The notes under the pieces are model-generated. The model ran no database searches, was not told the origin of the DNA, and saw only the letters and a list, made by a program, of their open reading frames with translations. Both the position numbers and the translations under genes were made by a program. Positions 1 through 9,199 of a stretch of 64,000 nt of DNA are shown here, piece after piece. How positions within the stretch are numbered: position 1 is the first letter of the stretch; each line of letters starts with the position of its first letter. Origin of the DNA: Tetraselmis striata. Taxonomy: Eukaryota > Chlorophyta > Chlorodendrophyceae > Chlorodendrales > Chlorodendraceae. Location: contig VCJN01002889.1 in NCBI GenBank assembly GCA_006384855.1, positions 124,001-188,000 of the forward strand. Reading direction: 5' to 3'.

Positions 1-3000
1 GTGCTGCAGCGCGCGCCCAAGCTGCTGGCGGAGCTCATGAACGTGGCGGTCTACCCCCGCAAGCAGCACTATCTGTACGGCTGGATGGTGAGCCCGCGTT
101 GTGATCTCCTCTGGATAACCCCAACTTGGCACTCCGTTTGATAACCAAACGCGATCATGGATCAACAACCCCCCTCACACACGATGTCGTAAGGTCGCGT
201 ATCCTTGCTGAGCCCCTCCCGCCCTCGTCCGCATTGCTGCAGTGCCCGGCAGTGGCGGTAGTGGAGATGATGCAGTGCCTCACCCAGGCCGTCTCCATCC
301 GCATCCGCAAGCCCGCCCTCGCCGGCAACGCCAAGGCGGACAAGGGCGGCGAGGCGGCGGCCGCGATGGCGCAGCTGCCCGGAATGGACTCGGACGTCGC
401 TAAGAAGCTCGGGCGCAAGAAAGTGGGCGGCGCTGTACCCGCCCTGCGACCTGGACTCCCGGCGTCCTCGCATCTACGGCCACCGCCACAGCGAGATGTC
501 CACCGACTGACCTCCACCCCCCCCCCCCCCCCCCTTCGCCCATCTCCCCCTCCCCCACCTTATTCGCAGGTCAAGTCGCTCCCCGATCTGGCAGCTCTCC
601 CGGAGGGCGAGCGCAGCGCGCTGCTGTCCTCCGCCGGCTACAGCGCAGAGCAAGTGGCGGAGGCCAACACCTTCCTGGCGGCAATGCCAACGGTGTCCGC
701 GGAGGTCACCTTTGACGTGGACGGGCAAAGCTCCGTCATGGAGGGCGACATGGTGGTGGCCACCGTGCGCACCGTGCTGACCCGACCCTCCCACAAGACC
801 ACACCCTTCGACGTTGACGGTGCCCCCCTCCCCCCCCCCCACCTTCTCTTCCGCACATATCTGCCCTACGCTCAGCCAATGCGCTTTGGCTCATTTGTGG
901 GCATAAACCTAAAGTTTTTTCCCCAGAGCATGAGCAACTCGAGCTACCAACGCAGCGCAGTGCTGCACGCCATGACATTTATTTGCGGCCAGGCACACAA
1001 TGGCACCGGACCTTTATTCCCGCTACAAACCATTCTGGGGTCGCAATCCGTGCATGTCACCGCGTGTGGGCCCTCAGCAGTGATGGCGGTTGCCGGCATG
1101 GCATAATAGACAATGGCAACACATGCACTCTATGATCGAAATACGTCACGGATGCGGTGGCTTCGCACCTCTTTTTGTACTCAACCCCCCCCCCTCCCCC
1201 CCCCCCCCCGCGCATGGCATATTCACCCGTTGACTTCATATTTGCATAGAATCCGCCTGCCGGCCTCGCTCGCTGTCCATTGTGCTGACTCCCCTTTCCC
1301 TTGGGGGCGCGTGCAGTGGAACGGGTGAAGGAGGTGGAGGCCTTTGCGCCGAGCTACCCCTTCCCGCGCGAGGAGAGGTGGTACTTCCTGCTGTGCGAGG
1401 CCTCCAAGAACCTGCTGATGGCGCACGACGTGGCGGTGCTGCTGGAGGCGGAGAAGGCGGGCGCCGCGCAGCCGGAGCTCGCCAACGGGCTGCCGGAAGC
1501 GCCGGCCAAGGTACCGATGGGCGCTACCCTGCCGCGCGCCGTGACACTGCCCTGCCCAAAGCAGCGCTTGCGTTACATAATAGTGCCTTGCAAAAACTGA
1601 CGCATATGCTGTATAATGAACAACATCAAAGTAAGAAGTGAAGTATTCTTCTAATGTTTATACAGCACACAATGGGTCTGATCTACATGTGAATGTTTTT
1701 GACCCTCTTTGCACGGCAGCGGCACTATAATTATCTGGCAGTATATCAGAAGACGCCGCGAATATACCACAGAATCCCCGAGTCTGTTGTCCGACACACT
1801 TCATAATTTTTGCGATCTGCCGGCACCACTCTTTGTTTTGAAAGGGCTCGCCCGGGCGCCTTCAAACGCCCACGCTGACCAATAAGGGCTGTGCCGCAGG
1901 CCATTGAGGCGGCCCCTATGGCTGCTGGGTCATCACAGGCGGAACAGAGCGACATCGAGGAAGACGGGGAGGAGGAGGAGGATGTCACGGCACTGGCAGC
2001 AAAGGGGGCCAGCCCGGACGGAGACGTCGACCCACGGCAGAAGGTCCAGCTGCGGTTCATGGCGCCCGAGGCGGGCAAGTACAGCTTGCAGCTGAACATC
2101 ATGAGCAACTGCTGGATCGGCTGTGACAAGGTGGTCACCGCCCCGTTGGTGGTGGAGAAGCTCAATGCATCCGAGCGCGAGGCACGGGAGGCCGCCAAGT
2201 ATGACAAGCCCTTTGACGACTCGGATGTGTCAGAGGGTGAGCCCCCGCCCGCCACCCTTTGCTAGCCGAACAAGTACATGCCTGTCTGCCGGCCCAGGGT
2301 ACTGTATCTTCAACTTCTAGTTTCATCATCAAACACCATCTGAGTGGAGGTCTACTTATATTCATATTCTGAAAAAAAGTATCGCTTGCATTTATGATTT
2401 ATTATGCTCTATTCATCGATCAGGTCCCGCTATGGGATGTCTTCATTTAAGTTGTATTCTCATTTCGCGTGTTGTAAAGTTCGCCCCGGGACATCGGCCG
2501 AAGCCGCCCCAGCACTTTACCTCCTGCGCCAACTGCAGTCGTAGGTCGGTCGTAGCCCCTAGACCATTGCCTTATTCGAATCCCGAAGGGCTAATGCATC
2601 AACCGGGTAAACCCGGGACGCGCCGGGACGATATTGCCGACAATACATCGGCCAGGAATCGATACCTGTACCTTTCGCGTACGAGACGACCCCTCAACCG
2701 AGCGGACTATAATTACATGAGCTAGCAGCAGAAGGCGATATCGGAAATCACCAAAATAAAAGGCAGCGGACTATGTATGTCCCCGCATGTATTTCCCAAA
2801 ATCCTCTACGTATAATTATATACCGACCTGCGTTTTCGCATTTTCGACCTGCGAATTGCCGTGGTACAGGACTCCCCAGTATGTAAGAGGCATATCATAC
2901 GGACATCGCGTCATCAGATAATCCTGTCATCGGATAAATAATCGCACCGGAGCGTGCCACGTCGTAACTGATGACATGCCCCGCGCCGCTATCTGATGAC

Positions 3001-5867
3001 AGACCCGCGTGTATACTGTACACGGGGGCATTTCCATTTGGAAATGCCCCCGTGTACAGTATACACGCGTCATCAGATAGCGGCCTCGGCCAGCCCATTT
3101 TCAAAACATTTTCGCCCAGTCTACCTACCTGCCCGGCACCCGCCGACGCCATGGCAGGCTCCACCGAGCAATCTCCGCAACGGACAGCCAGGCGGGGCGA
3201 ACCCACATGGGAGACCCGCCAACCCGCACTATGGGGGGTCATGTTTCCCCTGGGTTCACGGTTTCGCCGCGGGAGCTACGCGCGAAGGCCCGTGCACTGG
3301 CGGGGCGCAGCGGCCGCAGCCCTGGCGCCTCGCCCGCCGCCACCGCGCTGCGCCCGTCTCGCCCGCCCGCGCGTGGTCATCCCTCGACAGCCGGCGCAGT
3401 GCCTGATCCTTGTCTCGCTTCTCGTTGCCTGCACGGTTAGGATGGCGTGCGCTCGCGTGGCCATGGGGCGTGGCCCCGTTGTCATCCTCATCGGTGTACG
3501 CTTCGTCTGTATGCGGTGTGTCCATGTCTATGTCCAGTGCGGCCCCGGCAATGGCCAGCATCCGAGGGTACGCGCTGCCCTCCGACTGCGCGTTTCCGTA
3601 GGTAAGTGCAAGCCCTTTAAGTTCGTCTACGGCAAAGCTGGGACGCTCCATGACTGTCCAGTGTGGACGGGCGGGACGGGCGGGGCGAGAGACACGAGGG
3701 AAAAGATGGTGTTTGCGGGCACGATGGCGGCGGCGGAACTAGAAGCGCCGGTCGATTTCTTGCGATATCTGATGACAGACCAACGCATCTTGATATTTGT
3801 CCGTATGAATCACATCTCTTGTCATGCGTTAGCGTTGTCGACGTGGCAGCCCGCGGTGCGCGAACGGTAGATGATGACAAGGATTATCTGATGACGCGAT
3901 GTCCGTATGATATGCCTCTAAAGACGGAAGTTCGAAAAGAAAAGAACGAGTATGTCAGGAGTACGAGTACCCTGTACTGATTTTTGCGGTGGATCAATAG
4001 CGTTTACTTACACGAGTACTGCGCTACTGGTGTGGATTTCTGGAGTACTGCGTTACCGGTACCGGAACCGGCACCGGTGCCGGTGTGAATTCCAAAAAGG
4101 CCAGTAACAAATCCACCTACTACAAAAAGCACCGATACCAGGTTTACATGAGCTAGCTGCCCAAGGCGATATCAGGAAATCACCAGAAAAGGACACGGCG
4201 AGGTGAATACCCGTACAAGGTACTGGCGTGAATTACAAGTCATTATTACAAATCCATCGCTAAAGCAGTACTAAAAGATCAATTTGCACGAGCGAGCTGC
4301 AAGAGGCGATCAGGGAATCACCCGAAAAAGCAACACGAAACGTCCACGACATTAACTGCGAGGTGGAATACAAAAAGATCAACGTGGAACACGAAAATAT
4401 CAACACTGCAAGCGGTACTGGTGCGAATTACAAAGAGGCCAAGAAATCACCTGGCACTGATTCCGGTACCTGTATCAGCCTGTCACTCATACACTCGCGT
4501 ACTGGTAAAAGGTAAAAAGTGGGACGTCGGCCGAAGCCGCCCCAGCACTAGAGACCTTGCGCCAACTGCAGTCGTAGGTCTGGCATAGCGCGTACTGGTA
4601 GTCGCTGATGTGAATTACAAAAAGGGCAGTAACAAATCCACCTACTGCTAAAACTAGTACTAGGAAATCAACACATCAAGCTGCCTAATAGCGGCCCGCA
4701 TCCCGCATGAGGCGGGATGGATGAGTGATACGCGCACGGTTCAGGTAGTCGCTGATGTACTGGTAGTCGTACTGGTGTGAATTACAAAAAAGGCAGTTCC
4801 CCATAAGTAGAAAATCAACACAGCAAGTGGCCTAACAGCGGCCCGCATCCCGCATAAGGCGGGATGATGAGTGATGCGCACACGGGCCACGCGTGCACGT
4901 GTGTGTGTGGTACTGTACACACATGTCGTGCTGTGTTCATCTTTTTGTTCTACTTTTAGCAGTACTTGGATTTGTTTCTGTCCTTTTTGTAGTTCACACC
5001 AGTATCGGGATATGTAGCGACCTCATCGGAGCCCATACCTCATATACTACATACTCTATGCCTGTGACCAGCTGACATACCTCTGCCGGCGTCATATCGT
5101 ACTCAACACCGTAGCGACTACCGCACCGTAAAATATAGCAGAAACCGCATGTTTACACCGCCAGTACTTTAAGCACGTTGCGCGCGGCAGGACTCATCAC
5201 CGTGGCATATGGTTAGTATTAGCGCTATCGAGCATCCGCGGCATCACCGCGATGACTAATTCTCCCCTGACTACTCGGACTTGTACGGTTCAGGCGCTTC
5301 GGGTAGTAATACATTAAAAAATGATAAAAATACACAAGTGTTGCTGAGAAACCCCATAAACACGTTTAGATCATACATGTACACCCGTACCTGTACGCTA
5401 CGAGTACCAGCTCGTGTACGACCGGTCTTAATCGTTACCCGTACCCTGTATCATTTCAGGATTAATACCAGATGCCGGTTCGTTGGTCACCATACTATAA
5501 CCACGTAATAGCATCATTGCATCGGCGATTCCGTTTTGATGGAATTGTACATAACTGTGTTTTTGCAGGAGGTCATGATAACCCAAGCGGGGGCATGGTG
5601 ACCTCCTACCCGCCATCCCACCCGTCTGTATTGTTTCTAATACACCGGGCTTTTTTTTCTGGCACAGACGAGTACCACGGGGAGGGCGAAGAGGAGGAAG
5701 AGCTGTCCGACGACGACTACTCGTACGACAGTGATGAGACCGGCACCGACGTGTCTGGTGACGAGGGTGCCCCAGTCGAGGAGGAAGAGGACGACGACTC
5801 GGACGCAGATGTGCCGGAGCTGATGGAGGCCAACGGGGAGGTTGTTGAGAGCAAGAAAAGCAAATAG
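1..5867 (+). CDS. SEC63: SEC63-like ER translocation protein, 3' part (5' end outside window)
   Basis: Sec63 is the J-domain membrane partner of the Sec61 channel in the ER. The window holds its cytosolic C-terminal part. Exons read: <1-87, 243-422, 570-819, 1317-1510, 1900-2236, 5668-5867; phases agree at every junction and the sum is 416 codons including TAG. Exons 1-4 give the helical Brl/SEC63 domain (PRKQHYLYGWM, VVEMMQCLTQAV, FPREERWYFLL). Exon 5 holds an acidic stretch and then the beta-sandwich part (KVQLRFMAPEAGKYSLQL, NCWIGCDK). The last exon is an acidic tail (EGEEEEELSDDDYSYDSDE) ending in a Lys-rich SKKSK, typical of the family. The membrane segments and J domain would lie upstream. 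The final intron is 3.4 kb and full of mobile DNA, yet the reading frame across it is intact. Splice sites were chosen by phase and by resemblance to Sec63; exon 3's donor at 819 is the least certain. Confidence 0.88.
2488..2547 (+). repeat. 60-bp dispersed repeat, copy 1 of 2
   Basis: It starts GGGACATCGGCCGAAGCCGC and ends GTCGTAGGTC. A second copy in the same intron at 4521-4580 differs at only a few central bases. The function is unknown; this is probably transposon-derived. Confidence 0.85.
2712..2752 (+). repeat. Dispersed CATGAGCTAGC / GGCGATATC repeat, copy
   Basis: It reads TTACATGAGCTAGCAGCAGA, then AGGCGATATCGGAAATCACC. Related copies stand at about 4144-4185, 4290-4328 (diverged), 10366-10395 (front half only) and 26188-26244 (opposite strand), with a front-half trace at 33057-33074. 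Confidence 0.8.
2886..3919. mobile_element. 1.03-kb TIR element in SEC63 intron
   Basis: The ends form an inverted repeat of about 46 bases, beginning AGAGGCATATCATACGGACA at 2886 and appearing reverse-complemented up to 3919. Inside, the motif ATCTGATGACA or its complement recurs at least seven times (for example near 2911, 2991, 3067, 3765, 3886), as subterminal repeats often do in cut-and-paste elements. No target-site duplication is obvious. It contains open frames on both strands (plus 2971-3870, minus 3256-3651) but neither resembles a transposase I know, so it is probably non-autonomous. The superfamily is not assignable from what I can see. Confidence 0.72.
3006..3069. repeat. Near-perfect palindrome, 31-bp arms, 2-nt spacer
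   Basis: The left arm 3006-3036 starts CGCGTGTATACTGTACACGG and the right arm 3039-3069 is its exact reverse complement, separated by TT. It lies near the left end of the TIR element and is flanked by the ATCTGATGACA motif in opposite orientations. It would fold into a very stable hairpin or cruciform. Confidence 0.95.
4521..4580 (+). repeat. 60-bp dispersed repeat, copy 2 of 2
   Basis: It starts GGGACGTCGGCCGAAGCCGC, matches 2488-2547 in the same orientation and has the same end. Confidence 0.85.
4627..4744 (-). mobile_element. Retroelement 3'-end fragment 1 in SEC63 intron
   Basis: Read on the minus strand it matches the 3' end of the retroelement at 45966-46051, including the small hairpin CATCCCGCC/tcat/GCGGGATG and the tail GTTGATTTCCTAGTACTA. 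It then continues into sequence that resumes at 47400 (AGCAGTAGGTGGATTTGTTA) after the element inserted there. It is therefore a 5'-truncated copy lying antisense to SEC63. Confidence 0.8.
4811..4910 (-). mobile_element. Retroelement 3'-end fragment 2 in SEC63 intron
   Basis: Read on the minus strand it covers the same 3' hairpin region as fragment 1 and reaches further upstream, through CACACACACGTGCACGCGTG, matching about 45930-46046. It is antisense to SEC63. Confidence 0.8.
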
Positions 5868-6653
5868 AGCGGGAACTGCCGGAGAGAAGAAGCAAAGCGG
5901 GGGAGGGCTGCGCTCTTTCATTTTTAAACGGTACATACGTACTCAACCATACTGGCGGCATTGGGACCACAACACGCAGAGCACAGCAGGCCATGCCCTG
6001 GCAAAGCGGCCTCGTACCGCAGCATTAAACTGTGCTCGCGGGCGGTCACAAAATTGATGTTTTCTTTGCACTGCCGAGTCGCAGATTCTGCGCTACATTT
6101 ATGGCATCCTTGGATATATTTCCAGATCATGAAGTTCGCGTTTTCCTTCCTCTGTCCAGAGAGCGGCAAAAGTAATGGTGTACAGCGAACTCGGCGCGTG
6201 GTGAGAACCCTGGATGGTTGAGTTGTCGAGTGCGGGAATTATTGCCGACTTGTGCATTTTATTGCAAAGACAGCAGGCAGTATATCCGGCCTGGCCACCA
6301 GAGCTCCCAGGCGTTGGTGCCGTCCTTACAGAGTGTCTGCTGCAAGGGTCGTGCATCTGGGCTAGTGCGGCCCCATCACGCCTATTTCAATCAGATACGG
6401 TAACACTATCAGTCACCCTCACGGTGCTTATTATTTCTACATCATTTGTTATTAATATGTACAAGCGCGGGACGTGCGCCGAGCGATGAGAAAATGTGAG
6501 ACACGGTGCGGTGAGGAGATGTTTCCGCCCAGTGCTTCCTTGGCGTGGCTAGGGGATGTTTCCCCTACGCTCAATGCACTGCCACTGTGCCTTCCATTAG
6601 GCAGCACGCGCCGCGGCGTGCTTCCTTGGGTGCGTCGGTTTGTGACATGGAGC
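5868..6653. other. Intergenic stretch, nothing recognised
   Basis: This is the 3' flank of SEC63. I see no coding signal, repeat or RNA gene that I can support. Confidence 0.5.
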
Positions 6654-7774
6654 TCACCCCTGCTCCGACACGGACATCAGGCGCCTAGGCAGGGGAGAGA
6701 GCTTGCTGCATGCGGATGCCGAACCGCTGCAGGGGGCGTGGGCTTGAGCCAGATCGCCCGGGCAGCTTGCGGATCGGTGGCCACTTGACAAGCGGGCAGA
6801 GGGTGAGGTGAAGACGAGCATCAGGCATCCTCGAGGTTGGGCTTCCCGCTCTGCCCCGGCGTCTGCTGTGGTAGCTGATGCGGTGGTGCTCAGACGGTGG
6901 ACAAGTTGCAGGGACTGGATGGTGGACAGCCCGCAGCGCTTCCCCCAGGAGAAGTGGTCCCTCCGCCGAGACATGCCAGCAAAGGCGACGACGAGGCAGC
7001 GCAATGGCAGCGAGAGAATCAGCGCTCTCCCGCTGGCGCGGATGGCTGCGGGCTCCGCAAGCGTGTTGAGCATAAGCCGCTCCGCGGTGCGCTGGAATGT
7101 GAGCAGCTTGGCCACGTCCGGCAGCACCTTTCGCCGGATAGTCCGCAGGTGGCGCAGTGCGGCCGCCACCCCCATCGGCAGTTCGGCTTCCAGCGGGGAT
7201 TCCGCCACCTCGCGGATCTTGCGAACAGCGGCGTAGCTGGTCCGCAGCTTCTGGCGCACGTTTGGCAGCTGGTAGAGCTTGGGGGAGCTGAGGAGGTCCC
7301 TGTCGAAGGCGGTTGTGTGCAGCACCTGCGTTTTCCAATCCAGGGTGTTCAAATGGAGTGGAAAGAAAAAACTTCATCAAAGAGCGGCACGCTGCAATGC
7401 GGAGCAGCTGGCAACATACGCAGTACCAATGGTATCACCAGGTGATCAGCAGTGCGGGCAAGCTGGCATGTATCACCAGCGTGTGGCCTCACCAGCAGGT
7501 TGAGTGCATCAACAATTTCGAGGAGCACGTGGCGGAAGATGTCCGCATCGGCTGGCCTTGTGATGCCGCTTCCTTGCAGCACCCTCAGTTTCGTGGTCGC
7601 TCGCCGCAACGTGCAATGGATGCCATGGTGCACAAGGAACCAGCCTGGCAGGTCATTGACACGGGTATAATCAGTTGCTGGAAATGTGCGGCGGCACAGC
7701 AAGTGGGTACTGATACAGGTACGGGCAATATTTAAAAGTATTGGGAGCAGCAGCAGCGCGCAGCAGCGCAGCAA
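6654..7774 (-). CDS. Hypothetical protein, two overlapping frames (doubtful gene)
   Basis: I do not recognise it. The minus strand has an open frame from 7774 to 7349 that starts hydrophobic (MLRCCALLLLPILLNIARTC), with NDLPGWFLVHHGIHCTLRRA after it. A second frame from 7352 to 6654 contains HTTAFDRDLLSSPKLYQLP and a basic helical stretch (LRHLRTIRRKVLPDVAKLL), then a hydrophobic run around LILSLPLRCLVVAFAG. The two would join if the T-run at about 7353-7358 (minus strand) were miscalled, or across a short intron I cannot place. The composition looks coding in the middle, and the C-terminal 70 residues look like read-through. It could be a decayed gene. Confidence 0.33.
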
Positions 7775-8271
7775 AATAATAATACAGTATGAGAATATTC
7801 CATGAGATTTACAGGTATAAATGACAACGACTACCCGTATCCGAGCGGGATATTGCTACAGTACTGCCACTGATCGTCCAATCGTACAGGTAGCATCGTA
7901 CTCGCAAACGAAAGTCACTGAAGTACCGAAGAGGAATTTCAGCATATATAATACGGTATGCGAAGTGGTCGGCCGGGGTACACGAGATACATCACAGGCG
8001 AAACCCGTCCTGGTACTAGACGATTGGTAGGTGTGAGGGAATGTGCGCTGGTGGTGGCTATTCCGCTATGGTGGTGGTCTGGTATGATCTGATTACAGGC
8101 CAGCAGGCGCCGTGCCTGATATATCAGGCGGCGCGATGTGGCCGACCGGGCGCGGGGGCAGCCCGTCATCTGACGGGCGCGCGCTACGCGCCTAATGTGC
8201 TATGATGATTAGGGCTAGTGAGGGTATAGAATATATCCTCACAGTAGGGATTGTCAGTACAAGTACAGTGA
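7775..8271. other. Intergenic stretch, nothing recognised
   Basis: It contains only a short CAGCAGCGC-rich patch near 7745-7775. There is no coding frame I would defend. Confidence 0.5.
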
Positions 8272-9199
8272 CAGTGACTATACCGATATAATAAACATTG
8301 CGTCCCCCCCCCCCCCCGTTCACTATATCGGTATGTTCACTATATCGGTGTTCATTATAAGCAGGCCCACCCGACCGCTATAGTAAACGGTTTACTAAAT
8401 CGGTACTATTGTTTATTGTAACGGTGACCCCGTTCACTGTAGCAGTCTGTGCCCATGCAAGGCAACATGTGACTCTGGATTTGTGTTTCAAGAGTTCTTG
8501 ATTACTTTACATGGCTTTCTTAGGTGCCGGAGAGGGCAGGAGTGACTACGGTGCTGGGGGGCGGGGAGCGGGAGGGAAGAATTCACGGACGGAGGCCTGC
8601 CGTGTGCGGTTTGACGTGTGCATGGCAGCCAAGCCTTCACGCAGGATATCCACAGCAAAGAGACTGTTGTAGTCTCGGACCATCACTGATGCGTTCACTC
8701 GTTCCGCATTCTCAGTCACAAACAAGAAAACTTTCTCCACAAGCCCCCTAACCTCCTGCAATGTGGGTGCCCTCTCTGGCTCCATCTCATCCACATCCAC
8801 ATCCATGTCCAGCGGCACCATAGCTACGTTGTCACAGGGGCAGTTGAGTGGCGGTGGGCGCAATGTGCCGCAGTGTGCCGCCGCCGCCGCCGCCGCCGAG
8901 TGGCTGTAGAGGCCTCTGCGCCCGTACTGGAACGGTACCGGCTATCGGAACACGCCAACGGCCGGGTTCGGCGTCGGCAACACTGCCGTTATGTAGAGAA
9001 GTTTACTATATCGGTATAGTTTGGGGCATTGTGTCCCCCCCCCCCCGTTCACTATAGCGGTAAGTTTATTATATTGGTAAGTTTATTATAGGGGTATACA
9101 TAGGGATTTTTCCCGGTGTTAAGAATCCGTCCCCCCCCCCCGTTCACTATATCGGTATGTTCACTATATCGGTATTCATTATATCGGTATAGTCACTAC
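8272..9199 (-). mobile_element. pogo/Tigger-like DNA transposon remnant
   Basis: The inverted ends are AGTGACTATACCGATATAAT at 8273 and its complement ending at about 9198. Next to each end, and again near 9036-9100, a C-run is followed by GTTCACTATATCGGTATG in the same orientation. Iterated TATATCGGT-like motifs at the ends are common in pogo/Tigger elements (family knowledge). The inside encodes a transposase-tail-like fragment on the minus strand. The direct repetition of the subterminal block suggests nested or rearranged copies. Confidence 0.6.
8546..8863 (-). pseudogene. C-terminal fragment of pogo/Tigger-type transposase
   Basis: About 105 codons. It begins acidic (PLDMDVDVDEMEPERAPT), has a predicted helix (LQEVRGLVEKVFLFVTENAE) and ends TRQASVREFFPPAP. 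A C-terminal Q-[AT]-S-[VIL]-x-x-F-F motif is characteristic of many pogo/CENP-B-like DDE transposases. It lies between the inverted ends described above. The N-terminal DNA-binding and DDE parts are absent from the window, so this is a remnant. The assignment rests on this motif and on the termini. Confidence 0.5.

Larger units (their letters stand above)
2237..5667 (+). other. Giant, repeat-filled last intron of SEC63
   Basis: It starts GTGAGC after a GAGG exon end and finishes with a pyrimidine tract and GGCACAG. The other four introns of the gene are 147 to 497 bases, so this one is about seven times longer than the longest of them. It holds a TIR element (2886-3919), two inverted 60-bp repeats family copies (2488-2547, 4521-4580), a dispersed motif around CATGAGCTAGC, many copies of a GTACTGGTGTGAATTACA-like unit (about 3990-4790), and two retroelement 3'-end fragments. 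From 4911 to 5667 I see no further structure. Confidence 0.8.

Noticed and set aside
2971-3870. 299-codon open frame inside the first TIR element
   Set aside because: It runs through the palindrome and low-complexity Ala/Pro/Arg codons, and other frames are open too. The composition is that of GC-rich non-coding DNA.
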